A DNA stretch of 40,127 bases from Clostridiales bacterium (lineage in GTDB: Bacteria; Bacillota; Clostridia; Christensenellales; Aristaeellaceae): assembly GCA_004556545.1 (NCBI GenBank), contig SFGO01000024.1, positions 1-40,127 on the forward strand, given 5' to 3'. The notes beneath the pieces were generated by a model. That model worked only from the letters and a program-made list of their open reading frames with translations. It was not told the origin of the DNA and made no database searches. This document shows positions 26,065-32,846 of the stretch, in pieces. Made by a program: the position numbers and the translations under genes. Within the stretch, counting starts at the first letter, position 1; each line of letters begins with the position of its first letter.

Positions 26065-26415
26065 ATGGCGACGCCAATTCCGGGGGCTTATCCGAGCCCG
26101 AGGATCGACAAAGGGGTACTACGGTGGTACGAGGGAGACACATTCTCGATCGTGCTGCGGTTCGACCTGAAGGACCAGGACGGCGAGGCCGTCACGATCG
26201 GGACGACGGACAGCATGGCGGTCGTGTTTCTGGATGATACGCGGCAGACGGTACACACGTTCAGCTTTGCGAAGGTGGAGAATGACCAGGTCACGCTGAA
26301 CTTCGACGCGACGGTCACGGAAAAATTCACGAAGGGAAAGTACACCTACGATATCCGGTACACGCACGGCGACAAGACGACGCTGGCGAGCGGGAACCGG
26401 GCGTTCGTGGAGTAA
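26065..26415 (+). CDS. Baseplate/receptor-binding accessory protein, beta-rich
   Basis: A 116-residue protein; ATG 26065 has AAGGAGGG 7 nt upstream, and the longer frame would run through late element C. Strand pattern WYEGDTFSIVLRFDLKDQDGEAVTIGTTDSMAVVFLD, KYTYDIRYTHGDKTTLASGNRAFVE resembles small N-terminal domains of BppU-like baseplate proteins. It is the first gene of the fibre operon. Confidence 0.6.
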   Translation: MATPIPGAYPSPRIDKGVLRWYEGDTFSIVLRFDLKDQDGEAVTIGTTDSMAVVFLDDTRQTVHTFSFAKVENDQVTLNFDATVTEKFTKGKYTYDIRYTHGDKTTLASGNRAFVE

Positions 26416-26424
26416 GGAGCAGGT

Positions 26425-28125
26425 ATGAGGGTAGAAATTCCGAATCAGATCACGGTGACGATCGGCGGGCTGATCTCCCGCGGGGTAAAGGCCGTGGAGG
26501 TTACGGACGCGGGGAAGCTGGTGTTCACGCTGACGGACGGAAGCATGATAGACCTCGGCTCGGTCATGGGCCCGCAGGGGCCGAAGGGCGAGACCGGCGC
26601 GACCGGCCCGCAGGGGCAGACGGGGCCGCAGGGCGCAAAGGGCGACACCGGCGCGACCGGTGCAGAAGGCCCGAAGGGCGCGACCGGAGACACCGGCCCG
26701 AAGGGGGAACCCGGAGAAAAGGGCGAGAAAGGCGAGAAGGGCGACACGGGCGCGCAGGGCCCAAAAGGAGACCAGGGTGAAACCGGCCCGCAGGGGCAGA
26801 CCGGTCCGCAGGGACCGGCAGGTCCGCAGGGGCCGAAGGGAGACACCGGCCCGAAGGGGGAACCCGGCGAAAAGGGCGAGAAAGGCGAGAAGGGCGACAC
26901 GGGCGCGCAGGGCCCAAAAGGAGACCAGGGCGAAACCGGTCCGCAGGGGCAGACCGGTCCGCAGGGCCCGGCAGGCCCGCAGGGGCCGAAGGGAGACACT
27001 GGCTCCGGATTTGTGGTCAAGGGATATTACGGCTCGGTCTCTGCACTGCAGGTGTCGGTCAAGAATCCGGAGGTCGGCGACGCCTATGGCGTTGGGGCGG
27101 CTGCACCGTATGACATTTACATATATGACGGCGTGACGAAGGCGTGGGTCAACAACGGACCGATGCAGGGCGCGAAGGGCGACAAGGGAGATCCGGGCGA
27201 ACAGGGGCCGAAGGGCGAACCGGGCGACACCGGACCGGCGGGCGCCAACGGAACGGACGGTATAACCCCAAGCATCGGCAAGAACGGAAACTGGTATCTC
27301 GGGACGACCGACACGGGGAAGCCTTCGCGCGGCGAGAAGGGCGACAAGGGAGATCCAGGTGCGAAGGGCGACCCCGGCGAACAGGGGCCCAAAGGAGAGA
27401 CCGGCGCGCCGGGCGAGCAGGGGCCCAAGGGAGAACCGGGCGACACCGGCCCGGCGGGCGCCAACGGAACGGACGGCATAACCCCGAGCATCGGCAAGAA
27501 CGGAAACTGGTATCTCGGGACGACCGACACGGGAAAGCCTTCGCGCGGCGAGAAGGGCGACAAGGGAGATCCAGGTGCGAAGGGCGACCCCGGCGAACAG
27601 GGGCCAAAAGGCGAGACCGGAGCGCCGGGGCCCAAAGGCGAGACCGGCGCGACGGGCGAACAGGGGCCCAAGGGAGAAACCGGATCGACTGGCCCGCAGG
27701 GGCCGCAGGGACCAGCGGGAAAAACGCCGGTCAAGGGGACGGACTATTTTACGGAAGCCGACAAGCAGGAGATCGCTTCGGCGGCTGCCGAGTTGGTCGA
27801 TCTGAGCGGGAAGCAGAACAAGATCACCGCTGCTGGCATCCTCAAGGGCGACGGCGCGGGCGGCGTCTCCGCGGCCGAAGCCGGGACCGACTACGCCACG
27901 CCCGCACAGGTCGCGGCGAAGCAGGACGTACTTCTCGCCTCCGGCGCGGCCGTCGGGGACCTGATCAAGGTCAAGGCGGTGGACGCCAGCGGGAAGCCGA
28001 CGGCATGGGCGGTGGCCGTGGCGGGCACGGACTATATGAAGACCGGAAACATCACAAAGCAGACGCTCGTAGCCTCGGAGACAACGCCGACAGAAAACTA
28101 CGCCATCAACTGGCAGTATGAGTGA
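26425..28125 (+). CDS. Collagen-like tail fibre protein
   Basis: A 566-residue protein. A 50-residue head (VEIPNQITVTIGGLISRGVKAVEV) is followed by collagen Gly-X-Y repeats from about residue 49 (GPQGPKGETGATG), interrupted by a globular insert (about 192-240) and by two copies of a DGITPSIGKNGNWYLGTTDT module. The C-terminal ~130 residues have a helical and beta head (GKTPVKGTDYFTEADKQEIASAAAELV). Such proteins form trimeric collagen-like shafts on tail fibres. Repeat number can change by recombination. Confidence 0.9.
   Translation: MRVEIPNQITVTIGGLISRGVKAVEVTDAGKLVFTLTDGSMIDLGSVMGPQGPKGETGATGPQGQTGPQGAKGDTGATGAEGPKGATGDTGPKGEPGEKGEKGEKGDTGAQGPKGDQGETGPQGQTGPQGPAGPQGPKGDTGPKGEPGEKGEKGEKGDTGAQGPKGDQGETGPQGQTGPQGPAGPQGPKGDTGSGFVVKGYYGSVSALQVSVKNPEVGDAYGVGAAAPYDIYIYDGVTKAWVNNGPMQGAKGDKGDPGEQGPKGEPGDTGPAGANGTDGITPSIGKNGNWYLGTTDTGKPSRGEKGDKGDPGAKGDPGEQGPKGETGAPGEQGPKGEPGDTGPAGANGTDGITPSIGKNGNWYLGTTDTGKPSRGEKGDKGDPGAKGDPGEQGPKGETGAPGPKGETGATGEQGPKGETGSTGPQGPQGPAGKTPVKGTDYFTEADKQEIASAAAELVDLSGKQNKITAAGILKGDGAGGVSAAEAGTDYATPAQVAAKQDVLLASGAAVGDLIKVKAVDASGKPTAWAVAVAGTDYMKTGNITKQTLVASETTPTENYAINWQYE
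26689..26994 (+). repeat. Tandem 153-bp repeat in the collagen region
   Basis: Two adjacent near-identical 153-bp units (26689-26841 and 26842-26994), each encoding 51 residues of Gly-X-Y repeats. The length keeps the frame and the triplet register. Confidence 0.85.
27241..27672 (+). repeat. 216-bp repeat in the collagen-like gene
   Basis: Two copies with a 216-bp period (27241-27456 and 27457 onward), each with the module DGITPSIGKNGNWYLGTTDT followed by Gly-X-Y repeats. The period is 72 codons, so copy number can change without frameshift. The second copy becomes less similar toward its end. Confidence 0.8.
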
Positions 28126-28134
28126 GGAGGACCC

Positions 28135-29091
28135 ATGGCGCACAAGACATTGATCTCCGGCACGGCCTATGAAGTGAAGGGCGGGAAATGCCTCGTCAAC
28201 GGCACGAGCTACGACATCAAAAAGGGCAGGACGCTTATCAACGGAACGGGCGAAGATATCGTATTCTCCTCTGTTTCACCAATTTTAGATGAAAACGACT
28301 GGACGACAATTCGTGAAGTTTCCGACGCGGGACAGGGCGCGAACTATTGGAGCATCGGCGACCGAAAGGCGGTCACGCTTAACGGCACGGTCGGAAAGCT
28401 CTCACTCTCGAATGTCAACGGCACGGTCGGAAAGCTCTCACTCTCGAATGTCACGACCTACGCTTTCATTATTGGCTTTAACCATAACGCAAGCGTCGAG
28501 GGCGCAAACCGAATCCATTTTCAGCTTGCAAAGACTGCACTCTCTGGCGGTAAGGACGTTGCGCTATGCGACAGTAAATATAATTCGCAAGTATCCGCGA
28601 CCGGCTATTTCTCTATGAACAGTAGCAAAACGAACTCCGGCGGATGGAAAAGCTCGCAAATGCGTACAAACATTTGCGGGACGAGCCTCTCGAGCTATTC
28701 CGGGACGATCATTGCGGTCATCCCAGCAGCGCTCCGCGCGGTGCTAAAATCCGTGACGAAGTACACAAACAACACAGGCAACAGCAGCGCCGCAAGCGCG
28801 GTGACGGCGACAACGGATTACTTTTTCCTCCTCTCGGAGTTCGAGGTTTTCGGTAGCATTTCCTACGGAAACACGAACGAGCAGAACAAACAAGCGCAGT
28901 ACGCCTATTATTCCGCCGGGAATAGCAAAATCAAGTACAAGCACAACGGCACGAGTACAGCCGTTCATTGGTGGCTCCGTTCGCCTTATTCGATCGACCC
29001 CAACCGTTTCGTGGATGTGATGGCCGGCGGCACAGTCTCCCCCACCAACGCGTACTATTCCCTCGGCTTCGCGCCCGGCTTTTGCGTATGA
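28135..29091 (+). CDS. DUF6273 / C-type-lectin-like fibre tip protein
   Basis: A 318-residue protein. The first 45 residues hold three short repeats (KTLISGTAYEV, KCLVNGTSYDI, RTLINGTGEDI), a common fibre-attachment head. The rest matches DUF6273-type domains: NYWSIGDRKAVTLNG, FIIGFNH, IHFQL, IPAALRAVLKSVTKYT, DYFFLLSEFEVFG, and the terminal WWLRSPYS block ending GFAPGFCV. That C-terminal block is where diversity-generating retroelement variable regions sit in related proteins. No reverse transcriptase is in the window. A receptor-binding role is inferred. Confidence 0.75.
   Translation: MAHKTLISGTAYEVKGGKCLVNGTSYDIKKGRTLINGTGEDIVFSSVSPILDENDWTTIREVSDAGQGANYWSIGDRKAVTLNGTVGKLSLSNVNGTVGKLSLSNVTTYAFIIGFNHNASVEGANRIHFQLAKTALSGGKDVALCDSKYNSQVSATGYFSMNSSKTNSGGWKSSQMRTNICGTSLSSYSGTIIAVIPAALRAVLKSVTKYTNNTGNSSAASAVTATTDYFFLLSEFEVFGSISYGNTNEQNKQAQYAYYSAGNSKIKYKHNGTSTAVHWWLRSPYSIDPNRFVDVMAGGTVSPTNAYYSLGFAPGFCV
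28381..28452 (+). repeat. Exact 36-bp tandem duplication
   Basis: 28381-28416 and 28417-28452 are identical, giving two copies of the 12-residue stretch NGTVGKLSLSNV in the tip protein. The perfect identity suggests a recent event. Confidence 0.95.
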
Positions 29092-29102
29092 GGGGCAAGC
29101 GT

Positions 29103-29492
29103 ATGGAGTATATCGTATATAGGCGCTTCCGTGGGCATGGCATCGATGGAGAATTTAATCTCCGGTACGGAACGGTTGTAACGGAAGACGGAGGATTTCT
29201 GATCGCGCCTGACGGCAGACGGATATGCGCTACAACATCTGAAAACGGATGGGAACATTTCAGGAAAAATTCACCAGAGGGTGCGATGCGACAAGAAATG
29301 CTTGAACGCCTCTATCGATGGTACGCAAAAAACGGCTGCGGTGATGACTTCGCTGATGAGAAATGGCCGACACAGCAGAATGGTTATTGGAAAAACCGCT
29401 TGCGGACTGCACCCACAGAGCGGTTAGAGGAAATTTGCAGACAGAAAGGAGCGATAACACATGAGTATCTATGTAAAAGTCAACAACACTGA
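29103..29492 (+). CDS. Hypothetical fibre-operon protein
   Basis: A 129-residue protein, MEYIVYRRFRGHGIDGEFNLRYG onward. ATG 29103 has GAGGGG 7 nt upstream; ATG 29088 (overlapping the previous stop) is the alternative. It contains TVVTEDGGFLIAPDGRRICATTSENGWEHF and a C-terminal helical region. It is less GC-rich than neighbours. Its position directly after the tip protein suggests a fibre chaperone or modulator, but it does not look like a known Avd protein. It overlaps the next gene by 32 nt. Confidence 0.6.
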   Translation: MEYIVYRRFRGHGIDGEFNLRYGTVVTEDGGFLIAPDGRRICATTSENGWEHFRKNSPEGAMRQEMLERLYRWYAKNGCGDDFADEKWPTQQNGYWKNRLRTAPTERLEEICRQKGAITHEYLCKSQQH

Positions 29493-30276
29493 ATACCCCG
29501 CTACGGTAGACGGCGTAAACAACGACCGCACGTGGGGCGGGCGCGAGAGCAAGGCCGTCACGCTCGAGATGACCCACGCTGCCGCCGTGCAGCTGTTTGT
29601 GGACGGACTGAGCTGGTCCATCGTCCAGCGCGATACTGTCCCCGTCTACGACACCGACGGCAACCCCACCGGCGAGACCGAGGAGCAGGCCCAGGAATGG
29701 GACAACTCCGACTACTGCGTCGCGGGCGGCATCACCGACAACCGCGACGGCACCATCACCGTCAAAATGGGCAAGCCCATGCCCCTAGAGCGGGCAGAGG
29801 CCGAAAAAGCCGCCGCCCAGCACACTGCCGCCACCCTCATGGGCATGCCCGTATATACCGCCATCGGCGAGGAAAGGGCGAAGGACCTGCGCTACGCCAT
29901 CGAGACGGCTGCTGCCTCTCTCGACGATAAGACCGCGTCCGAGGCCCCGGAGCTGTTCCCGCAGCTGACGGGGGACGGCAGTCTCGTCAAGTCCGGTACG
30001 CGCATATGCTGGCAGGGCGGCATCAAGCGCGCCGCCGTCGACCTCTGGGACACGGCAGAAAATACGCCGGACGCCGCCCCGAACCTATGGGAGGATATCC
30101 AGTACAAGCAGGGCTTCCGCCTCATCCCAGAGACCATCACCGCCGGCCTTGCCTTCTCCAAAGGCGAAAAAGGCTGGTGGCAGGACGAGCTCTACGAATC
30201 CATGCTCGCCGCCAACGTCTGGAACCCATCCGTTAACCCGGACGGGTGGAAGAAGATCACGGAAGAAGGAGCATAA
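29461..30276 (+). CDS. Tail protein with C-terminal carbohydrate-binding module
   Basis: A 271-residue protein. The N-terminal ~110 residues are beta-rich (IYVKVNNTEYPATVDGVNND; VQLFVDGLSWSIVQRDTVPVYDTDG). The middle is helical (AAAQHTAATLMGMPVYT). The last ~50 residues (GLAFSKGEKGWWQDELYESMLAANVWNPSVNPDGWKKI) resemble CBM5/12-like chitin-binding modules, with conserved Trp residues. Such modules on phage tails probably contact cell-wall glycans. Confidence 0.7.
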   Translation: MSIYVKVNNTEYPATVDGVNNDRTWGGRESKAVTLEMTHAAAVQLFVDGLSWSIVQRDTVPVYDTDGNPTGETEEQAQEWDNSDYCVAGGITDNRDGTITVKMGKPMPLERAEAEKAAAQHTAATLMGMPVYTAIGEERAKDLRYAIETAAASLDDKTASEAPELFPQLTGDGSLVKSGTRICWQGGIKRAAVDLWDTAENTPDAAPNLWEDIQYKQGFRLIPETITAGLAFSKGEKGWWQDELYESMLAANVWNPSVNPDGWKKITEEGA

Positions 30277-30279
30277 CGG

Positions 30280-30573
30280 ATGGACCTGCAGGATCTGAAT
30301 GTTGCCGTCGCGGAGATCCGCGGCAACGTCGACCGGAATACCGGCCGGATCAAGGATCTCGAGAAGAAGACCGACGCCGTGGCCAAGCTGGCCGAGGCCG
30401 TCGCCGTCATGGCAGAGCACATGAAGACGCTCGACGACAAGATCGACGAAATGAAGACGAGCGTCAACAACCTCACCGCCCGCCCGGGTAAGAACTGGGA
30501 CGCGCTGGTCAAGATCGCCCTGACCGCGCTGGTAACGGGCATCATCGGATGGGTGCTAGGCAAGATCTTATAA
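30280..30573 (+). CDS. XhlA-like small membrane protein
   Basis: A 97-residue protein with an N-terminal coiled coil (RGNVDRNTGRIKDLEKKTDAV, continuing to about residue 65) and one C-terminal TM helix (about 77-95, IALTALVTGIIGWVLGKIL). This is the layout of haemolysin XhlA-type phage proteins, which assist holin-mediated lysis. It sits just before the holin. Confidence 0.75.
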   Translation: MDLQDLNVAVAEIRGNVDRNTGRIKDLEKKTDAVAKLAEAVAVMAEHMKTLDDKIDEMKTSVNNLTARPGKNWDALVKIALTALVTGIIGWVLGKIL

Positions 30574-30613
30574 TCTGCGCCGCAAGGCGAAATTTGAAAG
30601 GAGAAAATTACTT

Positions 30614-30808
30614 ATGAACGCAAAATGGTGGAAAGCCGCGGGAATCCGCGCACTGAAAACGGTATGCCAGACGGCAGTCGCAACTATCGGCACGAGCGCG
30701 ATCCTGTCCGAAGTGAACTGGATCGCCGTTGCCTCCGCCTCGGCGCTGGCTGGCATCCTGTCCCTGCTGACGAGCGTCGCGGGCCTGCCGGAGGTCAAGG
30801 AAGAATGA
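30614..30808 (+). CDS. Holin
   Basis: A 64-residue protein with two hydrophobic segments (about 12-32 and 36-58) and charged ends (MNAKWWKAAGIRALKTV; PEVKEE). It resembles r1t-type phage holins. It would permeabilise the inner membrane to release the amidase. GAAAGGAG lies about 10 nt upstream; its stop overlaps the amidase ATG. Confidence 0.85.
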   Translation: MNAKWWKAAGIRALKTVCQTAVATIGTSAILSEVNWIAVASASALAGILSLLTSVAGLPEVKEE

Positions 30809-31554
30809 AGACTATGCCGCCGCAGATCGTAGACAATTTCACAAGCGTCAACATCTACCGGGGCGGCAATAAGCCGCAGTATCTGGTCATCCACTTCTTC
30901 GGGGCCCTATCCAGCGCCTATGGCGCGTCGGAGTGGTTCAAGGCCCCGGAGGCGATGGCGTCCGCGCATTACTGCGTGGATGAGAAGGACGTCATCTACC
31001 ACTGTGTGCCGGATACCGACATGGCGTGGCACTGCGGGGCCGTGGGCGGCCTGCGCTACCGGAATCCGACCTGCCGCAACTGCAACTCCATCGGCATTGA
31101 GCTGCGCCCGCAGAAGCTCGACAGCAGCCGCCTGAACGCGAACGACAAGGACTGGTACTTCGACCGCCGCGTCATCGAAAACGCCGTATGGCTCACCGTG
31201 AAGCTCATGCGGCAGTACAATATCCCGCTGGAGAACGTCATCCGCCACTATGACGTCACCGGAAAGATCTGCCCGGCCCCGTTCGTCGGCCCCGAGCACA
31301 ACATCTACTACGGAACCTCCGGCGACCGCCAGTGGCAGGAATTCAAGGCAAGATTGCAGGAGGAAACAGCCATGAGATACGAAAAGCTGCGGGACGTCGA
31401 CAATCAGACGTACCGACAGACGCTGGACAAGCTGGTAAGCAAGGGCCTGCTTAAAGGAAAGGGCGGAACGGGCGAGGATCTGACGCTCGATCTGAGCGAG
31501 GACAACGTTCGCATGCTCGTCATCCTGGACCGCACCGGCGTCTTTGACCGCTGA
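30805..31554 (+). CDS. Endolysin: N-acetylmuramoyl-L-alanine amidase
   Basis: A 249-residue lysin starting at ATG 30805 (ATGA overlap with the holin stop). It is an Amidase_2-type domain with zinc-site residues H30 (YLVIHFFG), H148 (VIRHYDVTGKICPAPF) and C156, plus NSIGIEL at about 94-100. The C-terminal ~60 residues (YRQTLDKLVSKGLLKGKGG) form a small putative wall-binding module. It cleaves the amide link between muramic acid and the peptide stem. Confidence 0.9.
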   Translation: MKTMPPQIVDNFTSVNIYRGGNKPQYLVIHFFGALSSAYGASEWFKAPEAMASAHYCVDEKDVIYHCVPDTDMAWHCGAVGGLRYRNPTCRNCNSIGIELRPQKLDSSRLNANDKDWYFDRRVIENAVWLTVKLMRQYNIPLENVIRHYDVTGKICPAPFVGPEHNIYYGTSGDRQWQEFKARLQEETAMRYEKLRDVDNQTYRQTLDKLVSKGLLKGKGGTGEDLTLDLSEDNVRMLVILDRTGVFDR

Positions 31555-31584
31555 CCCACCCGGGCGGCGGGCACGAAGGGAGCG

Positions 31585-31635
31585 ATGGACAAATCACTGC
31601 GCGCTTGGCCATGCCGAAGGGGATGGAAAACATGA
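31585..31635 (+). CDS. Possible 16-codon leader ORF
   Basis: ATG 31585 has GAAGGGAG just upstream and reads MDKSLRAWPCRRGWKT, then TGA at 31633-31635. That stop overlaps the ATG at 31632 of the following HTH gene (ATGA). It could couple or regulate translation of the HTH protein. Confidence 0.35.
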   Translation: MDKSLRAWPCRRGWKT

Positions 31636-31847
31636 CGCGCAGGGACTGGGAGCACGTCGCTGACGAGGGACTTTTGGACGTGATCGATCAGCAGATCGTG
31701 AAGCTTTATATCGTGCGCAGGCTCCCGCAGATGGACGCCGCCGCCGAGATCGGCATCGACCGCAAAACCATCTCCCGCCGCCTGCCGCACATCTACAATA
31801 TCGCCCGCCGTCTGGTAGGGAAAACGGACAAAGAGAAAGCGCCATGA
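31632..31847 (+). CDS. Small HTH protein (sigma-region-4-like)
   Basis: A 71-residue protein (MTRRDWEHVADEGLLDVIDQ), starting at ATG 31632; earlier in-frame starts (TTG 31605, ATG 31611, ATG 31623) are possible. LLDVIDQQIVKLYIVRRLPQMDAAAEIGIDRKTISRRLPHIYNIA is a helix-turn-helix like sigma region 4 or small phage regulators. It could regulate late or lysogeny genes; target unknown. Its stop codon lies inside a strong terminator. Confidence 0.65.
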   Translation: MTRRDWEHVADEGLLDVIDQQIVKLYIVRRLPQMDAAAEIGIDRKTISRRLPHIYNIARRLVGKTDKEKAP

Positions 31848-31869
31848 GCAACGGCTCATGGCGCTTTTT
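31836..31869. terminator. Strong, probably bidirectional terminator
   Basis: A perfect 14-bp stem (31836-31849 with 31854-31867, loop AACG) with TTTTT on the plus strand. It overlaps the HTH gene stop and lies between two converging genes (HTH plus strand, toxN minus strand); the A-rich left flank gives U residues on the minus transcript too. Confidence 0.9.
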
Positions 31870-32379
31870 CTATGTTCCGGGATTGGCTTTCGGACGATAG
31901 TTCGGGTTATACGATCTGCATGCGCGCTCCAGCGCGCGGAAGTCGCAGGAGATCTTACAGATGAAACTGCTATTTCCATTGACGACATCGTAGTATGTAC
32001 GATTGGCATGATCCAGAATGGCAAGCTTCTGACGGTTGCAATGCTCGATCTGGTTCAGGAGCAGGTTGCGATACTTCACATCCGGCTCTGCGGAAATGTC
32101 GTATTCAAGGATCGCAGAATCAGGGACAGGGACCATGTTGTTGAAACCAAGCAGACCGAGACGACCGCCGTCAAGCTTTAGGATGTGCTTGCCGGGCTTT
32201 AGATTGGCATGGTTTGGCTTCGGGGATTCCATGGGGACGAAGTAACGGAAGCTCCCGACGGTGAGAACAACGCCGACATAGGGGCGACGCTGGCCCTTGT
32301 TGAACGGGACACGGAAGTCACGGGAATGGAGGAAGGAAATATAGCGCTCACTGATGTGGCAGATAAATAGATTCTCCAA
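31870..32379 (-). CDS. toxN: Type III toxin-antitoxin toxin, ToxN/AbiQ family
   Basis: A 169-residue protein on the minus strand, starting at TTG 32379 with GGAAAGG 7 nt upstream. It matches the ToxN/AbiQ endoribonuclease family: ISERYISFLHSRDFRVP at 10-25, RRPYVGVVL at 31-39, YFVPMESPKPNH at 46-57, the KLDGGRLGLLGFNNMVPV core at 68-85 and YRNLLLNQIEHCNRQ at 103-117. ToxN enzymes cut A-rich RNA, including their own repeat RNA, and are held inactive by it. A hairpin and three 37-nt repeats directly upstream complete the canonical operon. In known cases these systems abort infection by competing phages. Confidence 0.9.
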   Translation of the reverse strand: MENLFICHISERYISFLHSRDFRVPFNKGQRRPYVGVVLTVGSFRYFVPMESPKPNHANLKPGKHILKLDGGRLGLLGFNNMVPVPDSAILEYDISAEPDVKYRNLLLNQIEHCNRQKLAILDHANRTYYDVVNGNSSFICKISCDFRALERACRSYNPNYRPKANPGT

Positions 32380-32401
32380 GATTCGACCTTTCCGGGAAAG
32401 A

Positions 32402-32430
32402 AAAAGCGAGACTGCAGAAGTCTCGCTTTT
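32402..32430 (-). terminator. Terminator between toxI and toxN
   Basis: A perfect 12-bp stem (32402-32413 with 32419-32430, 5-nt loop). Read on the minus strand it ends in TTTT followed by TCTTT. It lies between the repeat array and the toxin gene, as in characterised ToxIN loci, where read-through sets the toxin level. Confidence 0.85.
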
Positions 32431-32450
32431 AGTTGCCCATGATTTTTTAA

Positions 32451-32561
32451 GCCCCTACTTAACGGCAAGGGATTTCCGCTTTTTTGGCTCCCTACTTGAC
32501 GGCAAGGGATTTCCGCTTTTTTAGCTCCCTATTTAACGGCAAGGGATCTCCGCTTTCATGG
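32451..32561 (-). ncRNA. toxI: toxI antitoxin RNA repeat array (3 x 37 nt)
   Basis: Three tandem 37-bp repeats (32451-32487, 32488-32524, 32525-32561) with few differences. On the minus strand each contains an A-rich tract (AAAAAA in the two units nearest toxN) followed by AGCGGAAATCCCTTGCCGT, varied slightly in the outer unit. In known type III systems ToxN cuts within AAA/AA to release single repeat units that fold into pseudoknots and bind the toxin. Unit length and copy number are in the known range (about 34-37 nt, 2-5 copies). Confidence 0.85.
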
Positions 32562-32670
32562 GCAGATGATGAACGGCGACGTTCAATCTCTGTAGATTCC
32601 TGAAATGGTTGTGCCGCGGATCGTGCGGTGCCAGATTTCAGGATTCTTTCGCGGATCTCTCCGCACCCAT

Positions 32671-32700
32671 AGTATAAACTCAAAAAAGTGTAGAAGTCAA
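32671..32700 (-). promoter_or_regulatory. toxIN promoter
   Basis: On the minus strand: -35 TTGACT (32695-32700), 18-nt spacer, -10 TATACT (32671-32676). This gives a start near 32664 and a leader of about 100 nt, which contains an imperfect hairpin, before the first repeat. Confidence 0.75.
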
Positions 32701-32732
32701 GAGGGGTACTGGGAAAATTTTTAAGAGGAAAG

Positions 32733-32776
32733 CATGTCCCACAAATGGTACACAGATGTCCCGGAAATGTCCCCCA
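32733..32776 (+). repeat. 11-bp iteron-like array
   Basis: ATGTCCC occurs at 32734, 32756 and 32767, and a degenerate ATGGTAC at 32745. The units are thus spaced exactly 11 bp (one helical turn). They lie between the divergent toxIN promoter and the next plus-strand gene. Possible regulator or replication-protein binding sites. Confidence 0.6.
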
Positions 32777-32846
32777 TAAAAACCGAAGAAGCGGCAGAAT
32801 GAGAATAGGAGCTGGCCAGCTTACTACTTTTACCGGAGGATTTTTT

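Noticed and set aside
26119..28143. 674-codon open frame on the minus strand
   Set aside because: It is the antisense of the collagen-like gene; its repeats mirror Gly-X-Y codons.
28135..29500. A full diversity-generating retroelement cassette
   Set aside because: No reverse transcriptase, template repeat or Avd-like gene was found; only the variable-region-like end of the tip protein is present.
30625..30804. N-terminal extension of the amidase
   Set aside because: It is the out-of-frame shadow of the holin gene; ATG 30805 overlaps the holin stop and begins the conserved domain.
32451..32561. Three short tandem repeats as a CRISPR array
   Set aside because: The units are contiguous with no spacers and no cas genes; context with ToxN identifies them as toxI.
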